64,000 nucleotides of DNA from Alsobacter metallidurans (GTDB lineage: Bacteria > Pseudomonadota > Alphaproteobacteria > Rhizobiales > Beijerinckiaceae): positions 372,001 to 436,000 of the forward strand of contig NZ_BMES01000003.1 of NCBI RefSeq assembly GCF_014636935.1, given 5' to 3'. The notes under the pieces are model-generated. The model ran no database searches and was not told the origin of the DNA. It saw only the letters and a list, made by a program, of their open reading frames with translations. The position numbers and the translations under genes are program-made. This document shows, one piece after another, positions 19,004-27,683 of the stretch (positions are counted from its first letter, which is position 1; each line of letters opens with the position of its first letter).

Positions 19004-20683
19004 CTAGTTAACGCCGTCCAGCAGACGGCGGGCGATCACCTGCGCCTGGATCTCGGCCGCGCCCTCGAAGATGTTGAGGATGCGGGCGTCGCACAGCACG
19101 CGCGAGATTTCGTATTCGAGCGCGAAGCCGTTGCCGCCATGGATCTGTAGGGCGTTGTCGGCCGCCGCCCAGGCGATGCGCGCACCCAGCAGCTTGGCCA
19201 TCCCGGCCTCCACGTCGCAGCGCTTGCCGTCGTCCTTGGCGCGTCCGGCGAAATAGGTGAGCTGCCGGGCGATGTTCACCTCCACGGCCATCATCGCGAT
19301 CTTGTCGGCGACACGCGGGAAGGCGATCAGCGGCTTGCCGAACTGCACGCGCTCCTCGGCGTAGCGCAGCCCGATGTCGAGCGCCGACTGCGCGACCCCG
19401 ACCGCACGGGCGGCGGTCTGGATGCGGGCCGACTCGAAGGTCTGCATGAGCTGCTTGAAGCCCTGGCCCTCGACGCCGCCAAGGAGGTTCTCGGCCGGAA
19501 CCTCGAAGCTGTCGAAGGCGAGCTCGTATTCCTTCATGCCGCGATAGCCGAGCACCTCGATCTCGCCGCCCGTCATGCCGCTGGCCGGAAACGGATCCGC
19601 GTCCGTGCCGCGCGGCTTTTCGCCGAGCAGGATCGACAGGCCGCGATAGCCGGGCTCGTCCGGGTTGGTGCGCACCAGCATGGTCATGACGTCGGCGCGC
19701 ACCGGATGCGTGATCCAGGTCTTGTTGCCCGTGACCTTGTAGACGTCGCCGTCCCGCACGGCGCGCGTCTTCAGCGAGGCGAGGTCCGAGCCGGTGTTGG
19801 GCTCGGTGAACACCGCCGTGGGCAGCACCTCGCCGCTGGCGATCAGCGGCAGCCACTTGGCCTTCTGCTCCTCGGTGCCGCCGCCGATGATCAGCTCGGC
19901 CGCGATCTCCGACCGGGTGCCGAGCGAGCCGACGCCGATATAGGCGCGCGACAGCTCCTCGGAAACCACGCACATCGAAACCTTGGAAAGGCCGAGCCCG
20001 CCGAATTCCTCCGGCAGCGTGAGCCCGAACACGCCGAGTTCGGCCAGCTTGGAGACGACCTCCATCGGGATGTACTCGTTGCGCAGGTGCCAACCATGCG
20101 CGTGCGGCAACACCTCGGCCTCGGCGAATTTCCGCATCTCGGCGCGGATGGCCTCCAGCGTTTCGTCGAGCCCGCTGTCGCCCATCGTGGGCGCGCCCTG
20201 CGCGTCGCGGATGCGGGCCACCAGCCGGGCGCGGTGGGCCGGCGTGTTGCCGTCCGCGATCAATGATTCCACGGCGCCCGTCCGCCGCGCCGCGATCTGC
20301 GCCGCCGAGAGGCCGAGCGCCGGCAGGCGGATGATCTCGCCCTGGCTCATCGGAATGCCGCCGAACGCCTGGGCGCAATACTCGCCCACGCCGATCGCGA
20401 TCAGCAGTTCCTCGGTCTCGCCGTAGCGTCCTTCGGCCTGCAGCAGCCGCCCATAGGCGGCGAGCTCGCGGATGGCCTCCGCATAGGTGGCCAGCCAGGC
20501 GAGGCCATGCGCGGCGTGCTGCTCCTGCTCGAGCAACGCCGCCGAGATCTTGCCGTCACGGCTGACTTTCGCCCGCACCGCGGCCGTGGCTTCGCCCGCG
20601 AGAGCCGACACCGCCGCGGCGGCGTCTTCGGCCAGCGCGAGCCAGTCGGGGGCGTCGTGGGTTCGGGCGGCGGCGACGGACAT
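19004..20683 (-). CDS. mcd: (2S)-methylsuccinyl-CoA dehydrogenase
   Basis: This flavin-dependent acyl-CoA dehydrogenase has 559 residues, about 170 longer at the N-terminus than ordinary family members. That extension, helical and beginning after MSVAAARTHDAPDW, is the mark of methylsuccinyl-CoA dehydrogenase. The dehydrogenase core (about residues 165-555) has the FAD-binding TEPNTGSDLASL, KTWITH and the C-terminal LQIHGGNGF block. The start is the ATG after GAGGAG; an upstream in-frame ATG would read through the shared motif. It oxidises methylsuccinyl-CoA to mesaconyl-CoA in the ethylmalonyl-CoA pathway. ccr and ecm within 6 kb strongly support this assignment over a generic acyl-CoA dehydrogenase. 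Confidence 0.9.
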   Translation of the reverse strand: MSVAAARTHDAPDWLALAEDAAAAVSALAGEATAAVRAKVSRDGKISAALLEQEQHAAHGLAWLATYAEAIRELAAYGRLLQAEGRYGETEELLIAIGVGEYCAQAFGGIPMSQGEIIRLPALGLSAAQIAARRTGAVESLIADGNTPAHRARLVARIRDAQGAPTMGDSGLDETLEAIRAEMRKFAEAEVLPHAHGWHLRNEYIPMEVVSKLAELGVFGLTLPEEFGGLGLSKVSMCVVSEELSRAYIGVGSLGTRSEIAAELIIGGGTEEQKAKWLPLIASGEVLPTAVFTEPNTGSDLASLKTRAVRDGDVYKVTGNKTWITHPVRADVMTMLVRTNPDEPGYRGLSILLGEKPRGTDADPFPASGMTGGEIEVLGYRGMKEYELAFDSFEVPAENLLGGVEGQGFKQLMQTFESARIQTAARAVGVAQSALDIGLRYAEERVQFGKPLIAFPRVADKIAMMAVEVNIARQLTYFAGRAKDDGKRCDVEAGMAKLLGARIAWAAADNALQIHGGNGFALEYEISRVLCDARILNIFEGAAEIQAQVIARRLLDGVN

Positions 20684-20715
20684 CGGGGGCTCCTCGGCTC
20701 CTGCACGGCGTTTTT

Positions 20716-20729
20716 CGCAATGCAACATG
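20716..20729 (+). promoter_or_regulatory. Shared EMC motif upstream of mcd
   Basis: CGCAATGCAACATG on the plus strand (opposite to mcd), 32 bp before the mcd start codon. It matches the consensus CGCARTGCARCATR, which also precedes ccr, ecm and the mcl2-like gene. The core contains two GCAR units 5 bp apart. Confidence 0.65.
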
Positions 20730-20777
20730 GCGCGGAGCGCAGCCCTCGGCAATGGGCCTTTTGGCGGGCGCGGGCTG

Positions 20778-21659
20778 TCAGCTTTTGCGTGTCGCGAGCG
20801 CCACGCCCGCGCTGGTAACCACCATTCCGACCACCTGAACCGGGCTCAGAGTCTCGCCGAACAGCAGAAACGCCTCGATCGCGACGGTGGGCGGCACCAA
20901 ATAGATCAACGCAGCCGCCCGCGAGACCGCGCCGTTGCGGATCAGAAGGAGCAGCAACCCGATCGCGCCGAGCGACAGCGCCACCACGGACCACGCCATG
21001 GTGAGCACGACCTGGAGGTTCCACTCTACCCGCATGGGCTCCAGCAGCAGCGCGGCCGGCGCCACCGCCAGGAAAGCTCCCGCATATTGCAGCGCCGTGA
21101 TGGTGCGCAGGTCGCCGGTCGCGACGAAACGCTTCTGGTAGAACGAGCCCAGCGTCACCCCGACCATGCCGACGAGGTTCACGACGATCGGCGCCGCGAC
21201 GGCCGAAAGCCCGGCCGCATCCACGCCAGTGAGCTTGGGCTGAAGCACAAGCGCGATGCCGACAAAGCCGAGCGCGATCCCGATCCATTGGCGGCCCGAA
21301 ATCTTCTCGCCGATCAGCGTCGGCGCCAGAAACGCCGTCATGATCGGCTGCACGGCCGCGATCAGGCCGGAAACGCCAGTCGGCAGCCCGTGCGCGATCG
21401 CCCACCAGACGCCGCCGAGATAGATTGCGTGGAGCAGCACGCCCGACGCCATCGCGTGCAGCGCCTCGCGGCGGGACGCCGGCCAGGGCGCGCCGGCCAG
21501 CCGGGCGATGAGGCTCACCAGCGCGCCCGCAATCGCGAAGCGGATGGCCAGAAACGTCAGCGGATCCGCATAGGGCGCGCCGTAGCGGGCCGAGATCCAG
21601 CCGGTCGACCAGATCAGGACGAACACCGCCGGCGCGGCGCGCAGCAGGCTGGGGGACAC
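20778..21659 (-). CDS. EamA/DMT-family membrane transporter
   Basis: A GTG start (VSPSLLRAAP) with GGAGAAG 8 nt upstream is preferred; the frame extends upstream but only with Arg/Pro-rich sequence. The 293-residue protein has about ten TM helices in two EamA halves (FVLIWSTGWISARYG at the start of the first; AAPIVVNLVGMVGVTLGSFYQKR at the start of the second). The family exports amino acids or other metabolites. The gene ends 95 bp upstream of mcd on the same strand, so the mcd motif lies in the gap between them. A link to the EMC pathway is unproven. Confidence 0.83.
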   Translation of the reverse strand: MSPSLLRAAPAVFVLIWSTGWISARYGAPYADPLTFLAIRFAIAGALVSLIARLAGAPWPASRREALHAMASGVLLHAIYLGGVWWAIAHGLPTGVSGLIAAVQPIMTAFLAPTLIGEKISGRQWIGIALGFVGIALVLQPKLTGVDAAGLSAVAAPIVVNLVGMVGVTLGSFYQKRFVATGDLRTITALQYAGAFLAVAPAALLLEPMRVEWNLQVVLTMAWSVVALSLGAIGLLLLLIRNGAVSRAAALIYLVPPTVAIEAFLLFGETLSPVQVVGMVVTSAGVALATRKS

Positions 21660-21838
21660 GCGGATGCTTCTCCGGTTGGCGGGAGGACGTCCCGGACGGG
21701 ACCTGCGGCGTTCTGGCCAGGAACGCCCCCATAGCAAGGGGCGTTGTTGCGGTCGAGGCTCAGCCGGGCCATATCCTTTTGGGATCGCCACGCGATCCAC
21801 GATATCGCCACGCGGCGTCGAGGAGAATACACGGCCCG

Positions 21839-22735
21839 ATGCGGCGATTGCCACGCATCATCTATGACGCCTATTGGCGCTTCGTCGAGGACGACGGGTG
21901 GGCCATCGCGTCCCATATCGCCCTGTCCGGGCTGATGTCGCTATTTCCGTTCCTGATCTTCGTGACATCGCTGGCCGGATTCTTCGGCTCCAAGCAGCTC
22001 GCCGACGAAGTCGTGGGCCTGCTGCTGGAGGCCTGGCCGTCGCGCGTGGCAGACCCGCTCAGCAACGAGATCCACAACGTGATGAACAACGCCCGAGGCG
22101 ACATCCTCACGGTGGGCGTGCTGCTGGCGATCTACTTCTCGTCGAACGGCGTCGAGAGCCTGCGCATCGGGCTCAACCGCGCCTACCGGCTCAAGGAGCA
22201 CCGCGCCTGGTGGCTGCTCAGGCTGGAATCCATCGCCTACGTGCTGGTGGGGGCGGCGGCGCTCTTGTCGCTGGCCTTCCTGGTCGTGCTCGCCCCGATC
22301 CTGTGGCAGACCGCGATCCTGTATGTGCCGCAGCTGCAGCCCTACAACTACGTGATCACCATCGGCCGCTTCGGCGTCGCGACCCTGATCATCGTGTCAG
22401 CGCTGCTGATCCTGCATCTCTGGCTGCCCTGCGGCCGCCGCGCCTTCCGGGAAATCGTCCCCGGCGTGGCGCTCACGGTGGCGCTGGCGCTGTCGTGCGG
22501 CCACGCCTTCGGCATCTATCTCGCCAAGGCGGCCAACAACTACGCATCCACCTATGCGGGGCTGGCCTCCGTGATGGTCGCGCTGGTGTTCCTCTACACC
22601 ATCGCGTCCATCTTCGTGTATGGCGGCGAGTTCAACGCCGAACTCGCCCGCGTGCGCGAGACCTACGCCGAGCAGGAACGGCGGCTCAACGTCATCGAGC
22701 GCGGCCGCGCCTTCCTGCGCCGCCGCCGCGCCTGA
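21839..22735 (+). CDS. YihY/virulence factor BrkB-family membrane protein
   Basis: The start is the ATG of MRRLPRIIYDAYWRF. The 298-residue protein has six TM helices and the family's ASHIALSGLMSLFPFLIF first helix, the VLLAIYFSSNGVESLRIGLNRAY loop and the C-terminal YAGLASVMVALVFLY helix before a charged tail. Sometimes mis-annotated as ribonuclease BN; the actual role is unknown. It is divergent from the DMT transporter and converges on ccr, its stop lying 6 nt from that of ccr. Confidence 0.85.
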   Translation: MRRLPRIIYDAYWRFVEDDGWAIASHIALSGLMSLFPFLIFVTSLAGFFGSKQLADEVVGLLLEAWPSRVADPLSNEIHNVMNNARGDILTVGVLLAIYFSSNGVESLRIGLNRAYRLKEHRAWWLLRLESIAYVLVGAAALLSLAFLVVLAPILWQTAILYVPQLQPYNYVITIGRFGVATLIIVSALLILHLWLPCGRRAFREIVPGVALTVALALSCGHAFGIYLAKAANNYASTYAGLASVMVALVFLYTIASIFVYGGEFNAELARVRETYAEQERRLNVIERGRAFLRRRRA

Positions 22736-22741
22736 GACCGC

Positions 22742-24028
22742 TCAGCCCGGCTGGTTTTCGAGCACGTCGTCGAACGACCGCAGCCCGGCCCGCTGGGCGT
22801 TCACCAGCACGGCCATGTTGCCGGGCGCATGCTGGTTCTTCCACATCTTGGTGTGCGCCACCGGGATCTTCTCCCAGGGGAACACCTCGCTCATGCAGGG
22901 GTCGATCCGCCGGTCGATCACGAACTGGTTCGCGGCCGTCGCCTGCTTCAGATGCGCGAAGTGCGAGCCCTGGATGCGCTTTTGCCGCATCCACACGAAG
23001 CGGGCGTCAAAGGTGAGGTTGAACCCCGTCGTGCCGGCGCAGAACACCACCATGCCGCCGCGCTTCACCACGAAGGTCGACACCGGGAACGTCTGCTCGC
23101 CCGGGTGCTCGAATACCACGTCCACGTCCTTGCGGCCCGTGATGTCCCAGATCGCCTTGCCGAACTTGCGCGCCTCGCCCATGAAGGCGTTGAACTCCGG
23201 CGAGTTCACGGTCGGAAGCTGCCCCCAGCAGTTGAAGTCCTTGCGGTTCAGCACGCCCTTGGCGCCCAGCCCCATCACGTAGTCGCGCTTGGTCTCGTCC
23301 GAGATCACCCCGATCGCGTTGGCGCCTGACGCCGCGCACAGCTGCACGCCGAACACCCCGAGCCCGCCTGACGCGCCCCACACCAGCACGTTGTCGCCCG
23401 GCCGGATCGTGTGCGGGGCATGACCGAACAGCATGCGGTAGGCGGTCGCGAGCGTCAGCGTATAGCAGGCGCTCTCCTCCCAGGTGAGATGCTGCGGCCG
23501 CTTCATCAGCTGGCGCGACTGAACCCGGCAGAACTGCGCGAAGGAGCCGTCGGGCGTCTCGTAGCCCCAGATGCGCTGCGACGACGAGAACATCGGGTCG
23601 CCGCCATTGCACTCCTCGTCGTCCCCGTCGTCCTGGTTGCAGTGGACGATCACCTCGTCGCCCACCTTCCAGCGCTTCACCTTGCGGCCCACCGCCCACA
23701 CGACGCCGGAGGCGTCCGATCCTGCGACGTGCAGCGGCTGCTTGTGTCCGTCGAACGGCGAGATCGGCTGGCCCAGCGCCGCCCAGACGCCGTTGTAGTT
23801 GACGCCCGCCGCCATCACGAGCACCAGCACCTCGTCGTCGCCGATGGTCCAGGTCGGAACGGCCTCCAGCTGCATCGCGTCCTCGGGCGGCCCATGCCGC
23901 TCGCGGCGGATGGCCCAGGCCCACATCTTGGCGGGCACGTGGCCGAGCGGCGGGATCTCGCCGATATCATACAGGTCCTTGACGGCCCGGCTCTTGGGGG
24001 CGGGCTCGGCGGTCTGGGTCTGGGCCAC
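22742..24028 (-). CDS. ccr: Crotonyl-CoA carboxylase/reductase
   Basis: A GTG start (VAQTQTAEPAPK) preceded by AAGGAGG at 7 nt is chosen over an upstream in-frame ATG. The upstream region would otherwise include the regulatory motif. The 428-residue MDR-family enzyme reductively carboxylates crotonyl-CoA to (2S)-ethylmalonyl-CoA with NADPH and CO2. The opening KDLYDIGEIPPLGHVP, the Rossmann motif WGASGGLGVFG near residue 220, and the long insertion CNQDDGDDEECNGGDPMFS are diagnostic of Ccr rather than of general quinone oxidoreductases. Length is normal. It is the signature enzyme of the ethylmalonyl-CoA pathway. Confidence 0.95.
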   Translation of the reverse strand: MAQTQTAEPAPKSRAVKDLYDIGEIPPLGHVPAKMWAWAIRRERHGPPEDAMQLEAVPTWTIGDDEVLVLVMAAGVNYNGVWAALGQPISPFDGHKQPLHVAGSDASGVVWAVGRKVKRWKVGDEVIVHCNQDDGDDEECNGGDPMFSSSQRIWGYETPDGSFAQFCRVQSRQLMKRPQHLTWEESACYTLTLATAYRMLFGHAPHTIRPGDNVLVWGASGGLGVFGVQLCAASGANAIGVISDETKRDYVMGLGAKGVLNRKDFNCWGQLPTVNSPEFNAFMGEARKFGKAIWDITGRKDVDVVFEHPGEQTFPVSTFVVKRGGMVVFCAGTTGFNLTFDARFVWMRQKRIQGSHFAHLKQATAANQFVIDRRIDPCMSEVFPWEKIPVAHTKMWKNQHAPGNMAVLVNAQRAGLRSFDDVLENQPG

Positions 24029-24070
24029 GGCGATCCTCCTTGGGGGAAATGTCCCGGTGATCTTACCCGC

Positions 24071-24084
24071 CATGCTGCACTGCG
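24071..24084 (-). promoter_or_regulatory. Shared EMC motif upstream of ccr
   Basis: CGCAGTGCAGCATG on the minus strand, in the ccr direction, 42 bp before the ccr GTG start. It lies in the 153-bp divergent gap between ccr and the 24182 gene, so it could act on both. Confidence 0.65.
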
Positions 24085-24181
24085 CCATAGGGCGAAGGGT
24101 TGAGGCCGGCCCCGGCGTTAACGATGGCTTTGTACGGAACCGTTATTCTGAAGCCAGGCTGCACCGAACATCGCGGATCGA

Positions 24182-24490
24182 ATGGACCTTCTTCGCACCT
24201 TCGGTTTTGGACAGATCCCGCAGGACGCGGTGAACTGGGCCCTGTTCGGCATTCTGATGGTCAGCATGATCGGCGCCTGGATCGTCGACAGCATCATGCA
24301 GGATCTCGGATTCGGCGTCTTCTTGAACGGAGCGCTGTTGTTTTTCGGCTCCATCGCCGGGATCGTGCTGTGGAACATGTACTACATGCCGATCACCAGC
24401 ACAGACGCGATGCTCGTGGTGGCGGTGGCGGTGGGCTCCGGCTTTCTGGCGGTTCTCCTGGCCGGCGGCCTGCGCAGCCTCACGCACTGA
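24182..24490 (+). CDS. Small three-helix membrane protein, unknown
   Basis: The 102-residue protein has three predicted TM helices (about residues 18-36, 44-65, 75-95) and short loops: WALFGILMVSMIGAWIV, VFLNGALLFFGSIAGIVLW and AMLVVAVAVGSGFLAVLLAG. No family recognised. It is divergent from ccr across a 153-bp gap holding the EMC motif and ends 51 bp before the motif of ecm. Position suggests, but does not show, that it is co-regulated with the EMC genes. Confidence 0.68.
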   Translation: MDLLRTFGFGQIPQDAVNWALFGILMVSMIGAWIVDSIMQDLGFGVFLNGALLFFGSIAGIVLWNMYYMPITSTDAMLVVAVAVGSGFLAVLLAGGLRSLTH

Positions 24491-24540
24491 CGTTCAGACT
24501 TTAGCCGGGTGGCGGCCCGCACGGCCTTGCCGCATGTTGC

Positions 24541-24554
24541 CGCAATGCAGCATG
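24541..24554 (+). promoter_or_regulatory. Shared EMC motif upstream of ecm
   Basis: CGCAATGCAGCATG on the plus strand, in the ecm direction, 29 bp before the ecm ATG. Between them is the CCGGAGACC ribosome-binding region. Confidence 0.65.
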
Positions 24555-24583
24555 ATAGCGAGAGCCAACCGGAGACCGCACGC

Positions 24584-26608
24584 ATGAGCCCCGACCGCGG
24601 CCGCCCCGAGCAAGACAAGCCCTGGATCTTCCGCACCTACGCGGGCCATTCCACCGCGGCCGAGTCGAACAAGCTCTACCGAAACAATCTCGCCAAGGGC
24701 CAGACCGGCCTTTCCGTCGCTTTCGATCTCCCCACCCAGACAGGCTACGACCCGGACCACGTTCTGGCCCGCGGCGAGGTCGGCAAGGTCGGCGTCTCCA
24801 TCGCGCATCTGGGCGATATGCGGGCGCTGTTCAGCGATATCCCGATCGCCGAAATGAACACTTCGATGACCATCAACGCCACGGCGGCTTGGCTGCTGTC
24901 GCTCTATGTGGCGGTGGCGGACGAGCAGGGCGCGCCGCGCAAGGCCCTGCAGGGCACCACTCAGAACGACATCATCAAGGAATATTTATCGCGCGGCACC
25001 TACGTGTTCCCGCCCGCGCCCTCGATGCGGATGGTGAAGGACGTGATCCTGTTCACCACCGCCGAGCTGCCGAAGTGGAACCCCACCAATGTGTGCAGCT
25101 ATCACCTGCAGGAGGCTGGCGCGACGCCAACCCAGGAGCTCGCCTATGCGCTCGCCACCGCGGTGGCGGTGCTCGACACCGTGAAGCAGGAGGGCGTCGA
25201 CGAACGGGTTTTTGCCGAGGTGGTCGGCCGCATCTCGTTCTTCGTCAACGCCGGCATGCGCTTCGTCACCGAGCTGTGCAAGATGCGGGCGTTCACGGAG
25301 CTCTGGGAGGAGATCACCCGCGAGCGCTACGGCGTCACGGACGAGCGCCACCGCCGCTTCCGCTACGGCGTGCAGGTAAATTCGCTCGGCCTCACCGAGC
25401 CCCAGCCCGAAAACAACGTCTACCGCATCCTGATTGAGATGCTGGCCGTGGTGCTGTCCAAGAACGCCCGCGCGCGCGCCGTGCAGCTCCCGGCCTGGAA
25501 TGAGGCGCTCGGCCTGCCGCGTCCCTGGGACCAGCAATGGTCTCTGCGCATGCAGCAGGTCATGGCCTATGAGACCGACCTGCTCGAATACGGCGACATC
25601 TTCGACGGCTCAGTCGAGATCACCCGCAAGGTCGAGGAGCTGAAGGACCTCGCCCGCGCCGAACTCGCCGCCATCGACCGGATGGGCGGGGCCGTGGCGG
25701 CGGTGGAAAGCGGTTACCTGAAGCGCATGCTGGTAGAGTCCAACGCCCGCCGCATCGCCGGCATCGAGGGTGGCGACCAGACCGTCGTCGGCGTGAACCG
25801 CTGGCGCGAAACCGAGCCGTCGCCGCTCACGGCCGGCGAAGCCTCGGTGATGACCGTTCCCGAGCAGGTCGAGATCGAGGCCATCGGGCGCATTCGCGCC
25901 TGGCGCAGCGAGCGCGACCAGAAGGCCGCGGACGCCGCCTTGGATGCGCTGTGCGCAGCCGCCCGCGAGGGCCGCAACGTCATGGAGCCCTCCATTGCGT
26001 GCGCCAAGGCGGGCGTCACCACGGGCGAGTGGGGCGAGGCCCTGCGCGAGATCTTCGGCCAGTACCGCGCCCCGACCGGCGTGACTCCCGAGACGCGCAC
26101 CTCCGACGCGCAGCGCGACGTGAGCCTCCTGGTGGCCGATCTTGCGGCCGAGCTCGGCGAGCAACCCCGCATGGTGGTGGGCAAGCCCGGCCTCGACGGC
26201 CATTCCAACGGGGCCGAGCAGATCGCCCTGCGCGGCCGCGACGTCGGCTTCGACGTCACCTACGAGGGCATCCGCCAAACGCCGGCCGAGATCGTCGCCC
26301 GCGCGCAAGAGAGCGGCGCGCACGTGATCGGGCTTTCCATCCTGTCCGGCTCGCACGTGCCGCTGGTGCGCGACGTCATGGCCCGCATGCGCGCGCAGGG
26401 GCTTGGCCACGTCCCGGTGGTGGTCGGCGGCATCGTGCCGCCCGAGGACGAGCTGGTGTTGAAGAACATCGGCGTCACGGCCGTCTACACGCCCAAGAAC
26501 TACGTGATCGACGAGATCATGAAGGACATCGTCCGCATCGTCGCGAAAGCCCCTCGGACCGCACCTCAAGACGACGCGCCCGCGCCGCGGCGGGCCGGGC
26601 GGCGGTGA
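24584..26608 (+). CDS. ecm: Ethylmalonyl-CoA mutase (coenzyme B12-dependent)
   Basis: The start is the ATG of MSPDRGRPEQDKPWIF, with CGGAGA upstream. The 674-residue protein has the methylmalonyl-CoA-mutase-type TIM barrel (about 15-510; RTYAGHST, GQTGLSVAFDLPTQTGYD, then EMNTSMTINATAAW) and a C-terminal B12-binding domain with the DGHSNG cobalt-ligand motif near residue 540 and SILSGSH, VVVGGIVP. Ecm rearranges (2R)-ethylmalonyl-CoA to methylsuccinyl-CoA. Length and the QTGYDPD region fit Ecm/MeaA better than methylmalonyl-CoA mutase (about 710-740 residues), and the neighbours ccr and mcd agree. It stands alone on the plus strand, convergent with the lyase gene. Confidence 0.93.
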   Translation: MSPDRGRPEQDKPWIFRTYAGHSTAAESNKLYRNNLAKGQTGLSVAFDLPTQTGYDPDHVLARGEVGKVGVSIAHLGDMRALFSDIPIAEMNTSMTINATAAWLLSLYVAVADEQGAPRKALQGTTQNDIIKEYLSRGTYVFPPAPSMRMVKDVILFTTAELPKWNPTNVCSYHLQEAGATPTQELAYALATAVAVLDTVKQEGVDERVFAEVVGRISFFVNAGMRFVTELCKMRAFTELWEEITRERYGVTDERHRRFRYGVQVNSLGLTEPQPENNVYRILIEMLAVVLSKNARARAVQLPAWNEALGLPRPWDQQWSLRMQQVMAYETDLLEYGDIFDGSVEITRKVEELKDLARAELAAIDRMGGAVAAVESGYLKRMLVESNARRIAGIEGGDQTVVGVNRWRETEPSPLTAGEASVMTVPEQVEIEAIGRIRAWRSERDQKAADAALDALCAAAREGRNVMEPSIACAKAGVTTGEWGEALREIFGQYRAPTGVTPETRTSDAQRDVSLLVADLAAELGEQPRMVVGKPGLDGHSNGAEQIALRGRDVGFDVTYEGIRQTPAEIVARAQESGAHVIGLSILSGSHVPLVRDVMARMRAQGLGHVPVVVGGIVPPEDELVLKNIGVTAVYTPKNYVIDEIMKDIVRIVAKAPRTAPQDDAPAPRRAGRR

Positions 26609-26707
26609 TCCGGACAGCTTGAGGGCCGCCATCGCCACCTTCAATGGTCGCGATCTAAACGAAGCGGCATGATCGATCGGGCATCGACGTGGTGACGGCG
26701 CGGGAAC

Positions 26708-27595
26708 TCACCCCCGCGCCGCGATCGCGTCCGCGATGGCGACGACGCGCTTGCCCATTTCGGCGTGGAGGCGCTCCACCATCTTGCCGTTGAGCTGCAG
26801 CGCCCCCTTGTCGCGGTTCTCCGGAAGGTCGAACGCCGCGATGATCGCGCGCGACCATTCCACCTCGGGCGCGGTGGGGGCGAAGATCGCATTGGCGGCG
26901 GCGATCTGGCTGGGATGAATCAGCGTCTTGCCATCAAAGCCCAGGTCGCGCCCCTGCTCGCACTCCGCCTGCAGCCCCGACTCGTCCGTGATGCCGTTGA
27001 ACACGCCATCCAGGATGTCGAGTCCATAGGCCCGCGCAGCCGTGACGCTCACGGACAGCCAATGCAGAAACGGCAGCCGGTCGCCCGTGAACCGCGCGCG
27101 CGTTTCCTTGGCGAGATCGTTGGTGCCCATCACGAAACAGGTGAGCCGATTGGCCGGGTCAGCCGCCGCCGCCGCGATCGCCTGGATATTGAGGATCGCG
27201 AGCGGGGTCTCCACCATCGCCCAGAGTCGCGTATGCTCCGGCGCGCCCGCCTGGCTCATGATCGACGCAACGCGCACCACCTGTGCGGGCGACGACACCT
27301 TGGGGACAAGGATGGCGTCCGGTCCCGCCGCCGCCATGGCCTTGAGGTCGTCCTCTCCCCACGGCGTATCGAGACCGTTGATGCGCCCGACCACCTCGCG
27401 GGAGCCAAACCCACCGGCCCGGATTGCGGCTCCGACCTGCTCGCGCGCCGTCGCCTTCGCGTCTGGCGCAACCGCGTCCTCGAGGTCCAGGATCACCCCG
27501 TCGACGTCCAGCGTCCTGGCCTTTTCGAGCGCACGGGCGTTGGAGCCCGGCATGTAGAGCACGCTGCGGCGGGGGCGGATGGCGGTCGGCGTCAT
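26708..27595 (-). CDS. CoA-ester lyase family protein, probable (3S)-malyl-CoA thioesterase (Mcl2 type)
   Basis: The 295-residue HpcH/HpaI-CitE-like TIM-barrel protein begins RRSVLYMPGSNARALEKA and carries VILDLEDAVAPD (metal-site Asp/Glu region), VGRINGLDTPWG, the second acidic metal ligand in WAMVETPLAIL, and KTLIHPSQI. The length and the MPGSN opening fit the shorter paralogue that hydrolyses malyl-CoA in the EMC pathway. The longer malyl-CoA/methylmalyl-CoA lyase Mcl1 is about 320 residues and starts with a GPGSRP-type motif. A citramalyl-CoA or plain malyl-CoA lyase cannot be excluded. The shared EMC motif lies 22 bp upstream. The assignment to the pathway is firmer than the exact reaction. 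Confidence 0.75.
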   Translation of the reverse strand: MTPTAIRPRRSVLYMPGSNARALEKARTLDVDGVILDLEDAVAPDAKATAREQVGAAIRAGGFGSREVVGRINGLDTPWGEDDLKAMAAAGPDAILVPKVSSPAQVVRVASIMSQAGAPEHTRLWAMVETPLAILNIQAIAAAAADPANRLTCFVMGTNDLAKETRARFTGDRLPFLHWLSVSVTAARAYGLDILDGVFNGITDESGLQAECEQGRDLGFDGKTLIHPSQIAAANAIFAPTAPEVEWSRAIIAAFDLPENRDKGALQLNGKMVERLHAEMGKRVVAIADAIAARG

Positions 27596-27617
27596 GGCTC
27601 ACCTGAAGGATCGTTTT

Positions 27618-27631
27618 CGCAGTGCAGCATA
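27618..27631 (+). promoter_or_regulatory. Shared EMC motif upstream of the mcl2-like gene
   Basis: CGCAGTGCAGCATA on the plus strand, opposite to the lyase gene, 22 bp before its ATG. It lies in an 88-bp divergent gap with the DUF429 gene at 27684. Confidence 0.65.
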
Positions 27632-27683
27632 GACGCGGTCGTTTGGGCGCGCCATCGTCGGAAAGGCGGAAGCGGAGGCCACA

